From JADKBO01 sp037968395 (GTDB lineage Bacteria > Bacteroidota > Bacteroidia > Chitinophagales > Saprospiraceae), in NCBI GenBank assembly GCA_037968395.1, contig JBBKVK010000174.1:1-25071 (forward strand): a DNA stretch of 25,071 nucleotides. Reading direction: 5' to 3'. The notes beneath the pieces were generated by a model. It was given only the letters and a program-made list of their open reading frames with translations, searched no databases and was not told the DNA's origin. Of this stretch, positions 7,392 to 15,780 are shown one piece after another. Each line of letters begins with the position of its first letter. Position 1 is the stretch's first letter. The position numbers were made by a program, and so were the translations under genes.

Positions 7392-7952
7392 ATGATACTC
7401 CAAATAAAAAACATGGTGTGCCCTCGTTGTTTAAGTAGCGTTAAAAACATACTTGAAGAGCAAAAAATAGGTTATAAAAGCATTGAGTTAGGTAAAGTAG
7501 AATTGACTAATGACTTATCTGTTATTCAAAAATCAGCCCTTAGCCAACTACTTAAAGTACAGGGTTTTGAACTATTAGATAATGAAGAGTCAAAGATGGT
7601 CAGCTCTATCAAAGCATTCATAGTAGATAAAATTCATTATCATAATTCCAAAACCAAAAATAATTTATCGGATGAGTTAAGTAATTTACTTCACAAAGAC
7701 TATTCGATAATCAGCAAAACTTTTAGTCGACTGGAAGGCATGACGATTGAACATTTTTTACTGTATCAACGAATAGAAAAGGCAAAAGAACTAATAAGTT
7801 ACGAAGAAATGACCATTGCAGAAATTGCATTCGATTTAGAATATAGCAGTTCGGCTCACCTTTCTTCACAATTCAAACAAATTACAGGGATGTCGCCATC
7901 AGAATTTAAAAAACTTTCAAATAAAACTAGAATATCACTAAACGATATTTAA
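7392..7952 (+). CDS. AraC-family regulator with N-terminal HMA-like metal-binding domain
   Basis: In this 186-residue protein, residues 1-65 resemble a heavy-metal-associated fold, with KNMVCPRCLSSVKNIL carrying C10 and C13 at the GMxCxxC position and a predicted beta-alpha-beta-beta pattern. Residues about 75-180 form an AraC helix-turn-helix domain: LSNLLHKDYSIISKTFS, IEKAKELI, and the second helix-turn-helix signature IAEIAFDLEYSSSAHLSSQFKQITGMSPSEFKK. The fusion is a known Bacteroidota arrangement near copper genes. It suggests a one-component sensor that binds a soft metal in the cytoplasm and switches the cluster. The gene follows the peroxidase gene by 34 bases and precedes the second promoter. 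The target sites are unknown. Confidence 0.88.
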   Translation: MILQIKNMVCPRCLSSVKNILEEQKIGYKSIELGKVELTNDLSVIQKSALSQLLKVQGFELLDNEESKMVSSIKAFIVDKIHYHNSKTKNNLSDELSNLLHKDYSIISKTFSRLEGMTIEHFLLYQRIEKAKELISYEEMTIAEIAFDLEYSSSAHLSSQFKQITGMSPSEFKKLSNKTRISLNDI

Positions 7953-8012
7953 TAAACCATAATTATGCAATAAGTTACCACAATCCTATAATACATTAAG
8001 TAATCATCTTCA

Positions 8013-8020
8013 TAACTTTG
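8013..8020 (+). promoter_or_regulatory. Bacteroidota -7 promoter box TAACTTTG, near-leaderless
   Basis: The box fits TAnnTTTG and ends six bases before the ATG at 8027. No clear -33 element is seen, which suggests activator dependence. The HMA-AraC gene product encoded just upstream is the obvious candidate activator. Confidence 0.6.
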
Positions 8021-8026
8021 TAATTG

Positions 8027-8473
8027 ATGAAAACGACTACATCACATAGATTTTATTCCACTTTCTTGGCACTTTTGATGCTCATTAGCTCAACAGGCTT
8101 CTCTGTGGATATACATTATTGCCAGGATAGCATTGCAGGCATTAGTTTTTTTGGAAAGGCAGATTGTTGTAAAAGTAAAATGCAATCCACATCTTGCCAT
8201 GCTTCAAAATCAGTTAAAGTTGGGATAAAAAATCCTAAAAAGGACGACTGCTGCCATAATGAAAGTATTGTCATTGAAAAATCGGATATTGAGGCTCCAA
8301 TCACACATTTGTCTTTTAATCAAGACTTTCAATTATGCCTTTTTATTCCTTTTATAACAACCAATCCAAAGTGTATCATAGGAACAACTGGTGATAGGAA
8401 TACTTTTGCCCTGTACAAACCTCCCTTGCCTGAAAGAGATATTTATTCCCTCTATCAGACATTCCTTATTTGA
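8027..8473 (+). CDS. HYC_CC_PP family small exported Cys-rich protein (copy 2)
   Basis: The 148-residue protein has an export segment (about 10-25), then HYC at 30-32, CC pairs at 47-48 and 75-76, and KPPL at 131-134. Additional cysteines are at 57, 104 and 116. It is the paralogue of the gene at 4333 and shares SHR, LISST and FGKA. A TTG codon one position upstream (8024) is open, but the ATG at 8027 fits the promoter spacing and the paralogue. It heads the CusA-TolC-CusB operon, so a periplasmic metal-binding role is likely but unproven. Confidence 0.86.
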   Translation: MKTTTSHRFYSTFLALLMLISSTGFSVDIHYCQDSIAGISFFGKADCCKSKMQSTSCHASKSVKVGIKNPKKDDCCHNESIVIEKSDIEAPITHLSFNQDFQLCLFIPFITTNPKCIIGTTGDRNTFALYKPPLPERDIYSLYQTFLI

Positions 8474-8560
8474 TATTCCCATTTATATTTATGTTACAAA
8501 CTACCTAAAAGTATTTTGAGCTAATTCCTATTTATAATAATCTTAAAAGGAAAATGAATA

Positions 8561-11500
8561 ATGGTAAATCAAATAATCAAATTTTTTATAGACAATAAGC
8601 TTGTTGCTTGGCTTTTATTGATCCTATTTGTCGGTTGGGGTATTGTAACTGCTCCATTTGATTTAGGAGTAAATTATTTACCAAGAGACCCTGTGGCAGT
8701 AGATGCCATACCAGATATAGGTGAAAACCAACAGATCATTTTTACCAAGTGGATGGGTAGGTCACCACAAGATATTGAGGACCAAATCACCTATCCTTTA
8801 ACAACATCATTGTTGGGTATATCAGGTGTAAAGAGTATACGAAGCAACTCCATGTTTGGTTTCTCCAGTATATACGTCATTTTTGATGAAGATGTAGAAT
8901 ATTATTGGAGTAGGAGTAGAATTCTCGAAAAGCTAAACTCATTGCCAGCCAATCTACTGCCAGATGATGTCCAACCCTCACTTGGTCCGGATGCTACAGC
9001 TTTAGGACAAATTTATTGGTACACATTAGAAGGGCATGACGATCAAGGAAACCCAACAGGTGGTTGGGACTTACACGAACTACGTTCTATTCAAGACTTC
9101 TATGTGCGATTTGGACTGTCTTCTGCCTCTGGGGTGTCTGAGGTAGCTTCCATCGGTGGTTTTGTTCAAGAATATCAAGTTGATGTTATTCCTGATAAAA
9201 TGAGAATATATGGCATTACTCTTAATCAGGTAATGAAAGCCCTCAAGGAGAGCAATTTGGATATTGGCGCTCAGACCTTAGAGATAAATCTTGCAGAATA
9301 TTTTGTTAGGGGTTTAGGCTATGTGAAATCTATTGAAGATATCGAAAAAGCAGTAGTTCAAACTTCCAACAATGTTCCGATTCGCATAAAAGATATTGCT
9401 GTAGTAAATATCGGACCAGCCACACGAAGAGGTGTGTTAGATAAATCTGGTGCTGAGGCTGTTGGTGGGGTAGTAGTTGCAAGGTATGGTGCTAATCCTT
9501 TAGATGTAATCAACAATGTCAAAAGTAAAATCAAAGAAATAGGCCCTGGTCTACCAACTAAAATATTAGCCGACGGAACAGTATCTCACGTAACCATTGT
9601 ACCTTTTTATGATCGGACAGATCTTATTAACGAAACACTTGGCACACTTGAAGAAGCATTAGGATTAGAAATTTTAATAACGATTATTGTTGTTATTTTA
9701 ATGTTACTCAATTTAAAGTCTTCGCTTTTGGTGGCTGGGTCGTTACCTATAGCGGTACTAATGTGTTTTATTGCAATGAGATACTTTGGTGTAGATGCCA
9801 ATATTGTGGCTCTTTCAGGTATAGCTATTGCAGTCGGTACAATGGTAGATATGGGGATTGTGTTGACAGAAAGCATGGTCACTCATATGAAGGTTGCTCC
9901 ACCTAAACAACCACTTTCAGTTACGATTTATAATGCAACTACAGAAGTCGCTTCTGCTGTCATTACTGCAGTGGCAACTACAGTGGTTAGCTTCTTGCCT
10001 GTATTTACTATGGTGGCTTCGGAAGGTAAATTATTCAGGCCGTTAGCATACACAAAAACCTTTGCTTTAGTAGCATCAATAGTTGTTGCTATTACCATCA
10101 TACCTCCTTTGGCTATCCAGTTATTTGGATTAAAATCAAAGTCCAAAAGGATATCAATGGGCTATAATATGGCATTGGTTGCATTTAGTATATTTTTATT
10201 GACTGGTCAGTATTATTACTTAGGTATTTTCGGACTTGTTGTTGGGGTCACAGGTCTAATTAGCTATTGGTTAACTACTTTTAGAAATGGAAAATTCAAA
10301 CCTAATTTTGAAATAGCCAGAAACATTGTTTATGCCTTATTGGTTGCTGGACTTTTGTCTAAAATTTGGATGCCACTTGGTGTCACCAAAACATTCCTAA
10401 CTAACTTCCTTTTCGTTGGATCTATCTCAGGTATATTAATAGGGATTTTCTATGTAGTCATCCATTTCTATGAACACATTTTAAGATTTTTACTAAAAAT
10501 AAAATTACTTTTTCTATTGTTTGTTGGTGGACTAGTTTTCCTTGGTTTTCAAATAGCAAAAAATACAGGGCAAGAATTTATGCCAGCCTTAGATGAAGGT
10601 TCGTTTTTATTGATGCCTACTGCTATGCCACACTCTGGAATGGAGATAAACATTGCTAATTTGAGAGCCTTAGATATGGCTGTATCGGCCATTCCAGAAG
10701 TAGAAACTGTAGTGGGTAAGGCAGGAAGAGTGGAGAGTGCCCTAGACCCAGCACCTATGTCTATGTACGAAAATATAATTTTGTATAAGACAGAGTATAT
10801 GACCAACGACGATGGGCATCGTTTACGCTTTAGGCAAGATAAGGATAAAAAATATATTCTAGCAAACGGTGGTGTAATTGAATATAGTAAAGCTCTTTTG
10901 AGTGGATTAAAGGTTACTGATTTAGTTCAAGATGAGAAAGGGTCATACTTCCGTCAATGGAGAGAACACATACATTCTCCTGATGATATTTGGAATGAAA
11001 TTGTGGCAGTAACGAATATCCCTGGAGTTACTTCAGCACCTAAATTGCAACCCATTGAAACTCGATTAGTAATGCTCCAAACTGGAATGAGAGCACCAAT
11101 GGGTATCAAGGTAAAAGGCTCAGATTTAAAAACAATTGAAGCTTTTGGTCTGGAGTTAGAAAAACATTTGAAGTTGGTAGATGGAGTAAAAGCGCCAGCC
11201 GTTTTTGCAGAAAGAATTGTTGGCAAACCTTATATGCTTTTTGACATTGACCGTGATAAAATAAGTCGCTACGGGCTTTCAATATTTGATGTTCAAAAAC
11301 AATTGCAAGCAACTGTTGGTGGTATGGTAATGACTTCTACTGTAGAAGGTAGAGAACGATACGGCATCCGTCTACGCTATCCTAGAGAGTTACGTGACAA
11401 CCCAGCTAGTCTCAAAAATATTTTAGTCGCAGCACCTAATGGACTTCAAATTCCATTAGGGGATTTAGTTGATATAAAATACGAACAAGGTCCACAAGCC

Positions 11501-12298
11501 ATTAAAAGTGAAGATGGTTTTTTAGTTGGCTATGTGCTCTTTGATAAAGAAGCAGGATTTGCAGAAGTGGAAGTGGTAAACAATGCACAAATTTATTTGC
11601 AAGATAAAATTGATAGTGGTGATTTGATTTTACCAGCAGCTATCAACTATAAATTTGCAGGCAATTATGAGCAACAAGTAAGAGCGAGTAAAAAATTATC
11701 GATTGTTATTCCAATTGCTCTAGCCCTTATATTTCTTATTCTTTATTTTCAGTTTAAATCTGTTACTACTTCATTAATGGTTTTCTCAGGTGTATTTGTT
11801 GCTTTTTCAGGGGGCTTCATAATGATCTGGCTTTATGGCCAAACTTGGTTTATGGACTTTGATATTTTAGGGACTAACATGAGAGACTTGTTTCAAATGA
11901 AATCCATTAACCTTAGTGTTGCAGTATGGGTAGGGTTTTTAGCACTTTTCGGAATTGCAACGGATGATGGGGTTTTAGTCGCAACATTCTTAAAAGAAAG
12001 GTTTAGAGTAAATAAACCTGCTACAGTTTCCGAAATAAGAGATGCCGTAGTAGAAGGTGGATTGCGTAGGGTAAAGCCAGCGATGATGACTACTGCTACG
12101 ACTATTTTAGCTCTATTACCTGTACTTACATCCACAGGCCGTGGAGCCGATATTATGTTGCCTATGGCAATTCCATCCTTTGGTGGTATGACCTTACAGG
12201 TGATTACTATGTTCACCGTACCAGTACTTTATTCACTTTGGAAAGAGACAAGTCTTAAATTTTCTAAGAATGCAGAAACGATAAATGATGATAAATAA
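8561..12298 (+). CDS. cusA: CusA-like heavy-metal RND efflux permease, extended form
   Basis: This 1245-residue inner-membrane proton antiporter belongs to the HME-RND group. Visible marks are the N-terminal helix, the periplasmic WMGRSPQDIEDQITYPL, the TM4 motif VGTMVDMGIVLTES (D430), NTGQEFMPALDEGS, and FGIATDDGVLVATF in the second half. Met residues at 838 (VMLQTGM) and 922 (GGMVM) fall where E. coli CusA places Cu/Ag-binding methionines. It is about 200 residues longer than E. coli CusA. One insertion (about 525-640) adds roughly four hydrophobic segments, and another (about 742-800) enlarges the porter region. The gene overlaps the TolC gene by 14 bases. An AAAAGGA ribosome site lies about 10 bases before the ATG. 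Confidence 0.93.
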   Translation: MVNQIIKFFIDNKLVAWLLLILFVGWGIVTAPFDLGVNYLPRDPVAVDAIPDIGENQQIIFTKWMGRSPQDIEDQITYPLTTSLLGISGVKSIRSNSMFGFSSIYVIFDEDVEYYWSRSRILEKLNSLPANLLPDDVQPSLGPDATALGQIYWYTLEGHDDQGNPTGGWDLHELRSIQDFYVRFGLSSASGVSEVASIGGFVQEYQVDVIPDKMRIYGITLNQVMKALKESNLDIGAQTLEINLAEYFVRGLGYVKSIEDIEKAVVQTSNNVPIRIKDIAVVNIGPATRRGVLDKSGAEAVGGVVVARYGANPLDVINNVKSKIKEIGPGLPTKILADGTVSHVTIVPFYDRTDLINETLGTLEEALGLEILITIIVVILMLLNLKSSLLVAGSLPIAVLMCFIAMRYFGVDANIVALSGIAIAVGTMVDMGIVLTESMVTHMKVAPPKQPLSVTIYNATTEVASAVITAVATTVVSFLPVFTMVASEGKLFRPLAYTKTFALVASIVVAITIIPPLAIQLFGLKSKSKRISMGYNMALVAFSIFLLTGQYYYLGIFGLVVGVTGLISYWLTTFRNGKFKPNFEIARNIVYALLVAGLLSKIWMPLGVTKTFLTNFLFVGSISGILIGIFYVVIHFYEHILRFLLKIKLLFLLFVGGLVFLGFQIAKNTGQEFMPALDEGSFLLMPTAMPHSGMEINIANLRALDMAVSAIPEVETVVGKAGRVESALDPAPMSMYENIILYKTEYMTNDDGHRLRFRQDKDKKYILANGGVIEYSKALLSGLKVTDLVQDEKGSYFRQWREHIHSPDDIWNEIVAVTNIPGVTSAPKLQPIETRLVMLQTGMRAPMGIKVKGSDLKTIEAFGLELEKHLKLVDGVKAPAVFAERIVGKPYMLFDIDRDKISRYGLSIFDVQKQLQATVGGMVMTSTVEGRERYGIRLRYPRELRDNPASLKNILVAAPNGLQIPLGDLVDIKYEQGPQAIKSEDGFLVGYVLFDKEAGFAEVEVVNNAQIYLQDKIDSGDLILPAAINYKFAGNYEQQVRASKKLSIVIPIALALIFLILYFQFKSVTTSLMVFSGVFVAFSGGFIMIWLYGQTWFMDFDILGTNMRDLFQMKSINLSVAVWVGFLALFGIATDDGVLVATFLKERFRVNKPATVSEIRDAVVEGGLRRVKPAMMTTATTILALLPVLTSTGRGADIMLPMAIPSFGGMTLQVITMFTVPVLYSLWKETSLKFSKNAETINDDK

Positions 12299-13523
12299 AT
12301 ATAAACTTCTATTCTTCTTCGGTGTATTATCGACATCAATGAGTGGGCAATCACTACTGAGTTTACTGAGCGATGCTTATAATAATAATCCAGAACTAAA
12401 ATCTTTGCAACTTGAATATGAGGCTGCGTTACAAAAAGGACCACAAGTAAGTCAATTACCAGACCCAACGATAGGTCTAGGTGTTGCAATATTGCGACCA
12501 GAAACCAGACTTGGTGGGCAAGTATTAACTATTTCAGCAATACAAATGTTTCCTTGGTTCGGTACTTTAGAAGCCAAAGAAAATGTAATGCTTACTATGG
12601 CTAAATCAAAGTATGAACGAGTAGCAGCCGCAAGGTTAAATATTGATTATCAGATAAAATCTGCATATTACAATCTGTACTTATTGGAAGCCAAACAAAG
12701 TGTGATTCGTAAAAATATTCGAATTTTCGAGACCTTAGAAAAAGTAGCATTAGCTAAACTGGAGAGTGGGATGTCTATTGCTTCTGACGTGTTAATCATA
12801 CGTATTAAATTAGAGGAGCTCAGTAAACAAATTGAAATTCTGGAAGAACAAAAACAAGGATTTAATGCAATAATCAATGATGCGTTAAATAATCCAACAG
12901 ATACTAATATTCGTGTTGATACCAATCAACTTGCTATGGCAGTATTTACTTACGATTTAATGCAATACAAGCATAAAATTGAGTCTAATCATCCTTTAAT
13001 AAAGCAGATCGATTGGAATATAGAAACTTCCAATAAAGAGCTTGAATTAAATACGCTTTCTGAAAAACCCACTTTTGGTTTAGGCTTGGACTATAGTTTA
13101 GTCATTAGTAGAACAGATGCCGATCCTATAAACAATGGAAGAGATATTCTGATCCCCAAAGTGATGGTTTCTCTGCCAATTTATCGAAAAAAGTACACTG
13201 CTAAGAGACAAGAAGAAAATTTAAAGCAACAAGCTTATGTATATCAAAAAGAACAATTGACTAATACTCTACTAAGTAATATCCAACAATATAAATCAGA
13301 CTTCGAGAGTGCAAGGCTAATGTATGACTTGGCTCAAAAACAAATTGAAATATCAAATAGTGCTTATGATATTCTTCTTGCAGATTATAGTGGTAAGGGA
13401 CGTAGGTTTGATGAGTTAATGAGACTACAAAGTGATATCAATCGATATGAAATAGAAATATTGAAGGCAATTGTACAAACCCATTTGGCTAAATTTAGAA
13501 TTGAACGTTTAACAGATTATTAG
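12285..13523 (+). CDS. TolC-family outer-membrane efflux protein (CusC-like)
   Basis: The 412-residue protein has a signal peptide (about 1-21), then two repeated outer-membrane-factor halves. Each half contains long amphipathic helices, as in AYNNNPELKSLQLEYEAALQ and YQIKSAYYNLYLLEAKQ. The QLPDPTIGLG segment is typical of Bacteroidota TolC partners of CusA. It would form the outer-membrane channel of the tripartite exporter. Translation starts inside the end of the CusA gene (14-base overlap), which implies coupling. Tandem ATG codons at the start leave a one-codon uncertainty. Just after its stop there is a short G-rich repeat and a broken four-helix-bundle gene before the adaptor gene. Confidence 0.9.
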   Translation: MMINKYKLLFFFGVLSTSMSGQSLLSLLSDAYNNNPELKSLQLEYEAALQKGPQVSQLPDPTIGLGVAILRPETRLGGQVLTISAIQMFPWFGTLEAKENVMLTMAKSKYERVAAARLNIDYQIKSAYYNLYLLEAKQSVIRKNIRIFETLEKVALAKLESGMSIASDVLIIRIKLEELSKQIEILEEQKQGFNAIINDALNNPTDTNIRVDTNQLAMAVFTYDLMQYKHKIESNHPLIKQIDWNIETSNKELELNTLSEKPTFGLGLDYSLVISRTDADPINNGRDILIPKVMVSLPIYRKKYTAKRQEENLKQQAYVYQKEQLTNTLLSNIQQYKSDFESARLMYDLAQKQIEISNSAYDILLADYSGKGRRFDELMRLQSDINRYEIEILKAIVQTHLAKFRIERLTDY

Positions 13524-13540
13524 ATTATTGGATTTTTGGA

Positions 13541-13564
13541 TGTGGGGATGTGGGGATGTGGGGA
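13541..13564 (+). repeat. three tandem copies of TGTGGGGA
   Basis: Three perfect 8-base units lie between the TolC gene and the four-helix-bundle gene, flanked by TTGGAT on both sides. The G4 tracts with 4-base spacers stand out sharply from the AT-rich surroundings. They may mark the left edge of the inserted four-helix-bundle segment. Confidence 0.85.
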
Positions 13565-13591
13565 GTTTTGGATTATAAAATTTAAGGAATT

Positions 13592-13937
13592 ATGATAAAG
13601 AATGAATTATTAGAAGTTACGTTTCAATTGGACTTGCATATTATTGAGTTTGCTGAAGTTTTGGAAAAAGAAAGAAAATATGTTATTGCTCGCCAGGTAC
13701 TTAAGTCAATTACTTCAATAGGTGCTAACTCCAAAGAGGCCCAAGGTTCAGAAAGTAAAGCAGATTTTATACATAAATTGAAGATAGCATACAAGGAAGC
13801 TGGAGACATCTTACTGGCTTGAGTTATGTAAGCATTCCACAAACTATCCTAATCCATCGGTGGAAATGGAAGGTTTACTGGAGTCAAGTCGCAAACTTTT
13901 AGGAAAAATTATTTCAACCTCTAAAATAAGTAAATAA
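13592..13937 (+). pseudogene. four-helix-bundle (23S rRNA IVP/S23 family) gene, frameshifted
   Basis: The ATG frame gives 76 residues that match the family: ELLEVTFQLDLHIIEFAEVLEK, RQVLKSITSIGANSKEAQGSES, DFIHKLKIAYKEAGD. It ends at a TGA (13820-13822). In the next frame, from 13812, the expected continuation YWLELCKHS and ESSRKLLGKIIST runs to TAA at 13935-13937. The intact product would be about 117 residues, the normal family length, so a +1 or -2 frameshift near 13808-13812 has broken it. Its stop overlaps the start of the adaptor gene by one base. Its function in efflux is not expected, and it looks like an insertion into the cus operon. Confidence 0.85.
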
Positions 13938-15739
13938 TGAATAAAATAAAATTATATAGTGGTTATATTGCAGTGCTTGTTATCGGAGTTTTGCTTGGGT
14001 ACTTAATCCATTCATTAAGCAATCCTCAGATGGATTCATCACTTAATCCTCAGATCGAGCAATCCGAAAATCAACAAATCTATACATGCTCAATGCACCC
14101 ACAAATTCGTCAAAATGAACCTGGTGAATGTCCACTCTGTGGAATGGATCTAATCCCTGCAAATCAAACAAGTAGTTCTACTTCAATTGGATTTCAAATG
14201 ACAACAGAAGCCATTAAATTGGCACACATTCAAACAACAATTATTGGCAACAGTGGAACAGCAGGAAGCTCTATCCTTAAACTCAATGGTAAAATTCAAG
14301 CAAACGAAACCAAGTCTGCAAGTTTGGTTTCACACATTCCTGGTAGAATTGAAAAACTTTTTGTCAGTTATACTGGTGAACAAGTGACTAAAGGACAGCA
14401 AATTGCATCAATTTATTCGCCCGAATTAATTACAGCACAAAAAGAATTATTGGAAGCTCAAAAAATTCAAGACATTAGTCCAGGTCTTTTAAATGCTGCT
14501 AAGAACAAGTTGAAGTATTGGAAGATATCTAGTCAAGTTGTAGAAGACATTTTACTTACAGGCACTATCCAAGAAACCTTTAGTATATATGCAGACTATT
14601 CAGGAATTGTAGATCAGAGAAGAGTTTCAGTAGGTGACTATTTAGCCATAGGTGAAGTGCTTTTTTCTGTGCAAAATTTAAATAACCTATGGGCTTTATT
14701 TGATGTTTATGAGAACGACTTGTCAAAGATTAAAGTAGGCAGTAGGGTTAGTTTTACAACTCCTTCTGCACCAAATAAAGTATTCAATGCTAATATATCC
14801 TTTGTTAATCCAGTCATAGACCCACAAACAAGAGTTGCAACAATAAGAGCAGAAGTTAAGAACTTGGGTGGAAAGTTAAAACCTGAGATGTTTATTAAAG
14901 GGGAACTAAACACTACTCAAAAATCGAGTAACCTCACTGTTCCTAAGACAGCAGTTCTATGGACAGGAAAACGTTCTGTTGTTTATGTCAAAATACCAGA
15001 TGTAGAAATTCCTTCATTTGAATATAGGGAAATTGAAATTGGAGATGCCACACAATCTGGTTATGCGGTAATAAACGGATTAGAAGATGGAGAAGAAGTC
15101 GTAACCAATGGGGCATTTGTAATAGATGCTTCTGCTCAATTGAATAATCAGGCAAGTATGATGAATAAAAATGTAATGGTAAAAAATGCTATTCACTCAA
15201 GCCATCTACCAGACTTTACCACCACCACACCTAAATTATTTAAAGAACAACTCACCACTTTAGCTAACATCTATTTTCCAATAAAGGATGCATTAATTGA
15301 AAGTGATGGGCAAAAGGCAGCAAATGCTACTAAAGATTTTTTAAGCACCTTACAAAATGTAGATATGGCATTAGTCAAAGGAGAGGCACATATATATTGG
15401 ATGGACCAATTAAAAGCAATTCAAATACATGGTAAGAAAATATTAGACATAGAAGAATTAGAGGACAAACGTAAACAATTCGATTTTCTATCACAAGCAT
15501 TAATTAACTCTTTAAAAGTATTTGGTGTTGCCAATGAAACATTTTTTGTTCAGCATTGCCCTATGGCCAATGATAATAATGGAGCTGATTGGTTAAGTAA
15601 ACAAGAAAAAATTCTCAATCCTTACTTCGGAAAAAAAATGCTTAGCTGTGGAACTGTGCATGATACTTTAGATAAAAGTTTTAAAAATCCACCTATGCAA
15701 GATCAACCTAACGCACAAATTGAATTACATAACCATTAG
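13937..15739 (+). CDS. cusB: CusB-like RND adaptor with heavy-metal-binding and DUF3347 domains
   Basis: The 600-residue protein has a single N-terminal membrane or signal segment (about 8-26). A short heavy-metal-binding domain follows, with YTCSMHP (C51, M53, H54) and CPLCGMDL (C65, C68, M70). The membrane-fusion core (about 100-410) includes HIPGRIEKLFVSYTGEQVTKGQ and FSIYADYSGIV. The C-terminal DUF3347 region (about 425-585) has HCPMAND (H540, C541, M543) and MLSCGTVHD (M568, C571). Both ends therefore offer soft-metal ligands, suggesting that periplasmic copper or silver is passed to the pump. The start overlaps the broken four-helix-bundle frame by one base. The operon order is pump, channel, adaptor. 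Confidence 0.93.
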   Translation: MNKIKLYSGYIAVLVIGVLLGYLIHSLSNPQMDSSLNPQIEQSENQQIYTCSMHPQIRQNEPGECPLCGMDLIPANQTSSSTSIGFQMTTEAIKLAHIQTTIIGNSGTAGSSILKLNGKIQANETKSASLVSHIPGRIEKLFVSYTGEQVTKGQQIASIYSPELITAQKELLEAQKIQDISPGLLNAAKNKLKYWKISSQVVEDILLTGTIQETFSIYADYSGIVDQRRVSVGDYLAIGEVLFSVQNLNNLWALFDVYENDLSKIKVGSRVSFTTPSAPNKVFNANISFVNPVIDPQTRVATIRAEVKNLGGKLKPEMFIKGELNTTQKSSNLTVPKTAVLWTGKRSVVYVKIPDVEIPSFEYREIEIGDATQSGYAVINGLEDGEEVVTNGAFVIDASAQLNNQASMMNKNVMVKNAIHSSHLPDFTTTTPKLFKEQLTTLANIYFPIKDALIESDGQKAANATKDFLSTLQNVDMALVKGEAHIYWMDQLKAIQIHGKKILDIEELEDKRKQFDFLSQALINSLKVFGVANETFFVQHCPMANDNNGADWLSKQEKILNPYFGKKMLSCGTVHDTLDKSFKNPPMQDQPNAQIELHNH

Positions 15740-15780
15740 AATGGGAAATAACCATTGATGAATATACTAAAAAACATACA

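Noticed and set aside
9607..9882. Several minus-strand open frames of 60-150 codons opposite the two RND pump genes (for example 9607-9882, 11893-12216, 21529-21990)
   Set aside because: They lie wholly inside strongly conserved coding sequence on the other strand, have no promoter or family features, and follow from the codon bias of the real genes.
13541..13564. Tandem repeat considered as a CRISPR-like or attachment array
   Set aside because: The units are only 8 bases with no spacers, and no cas or integrase genes are nearby.
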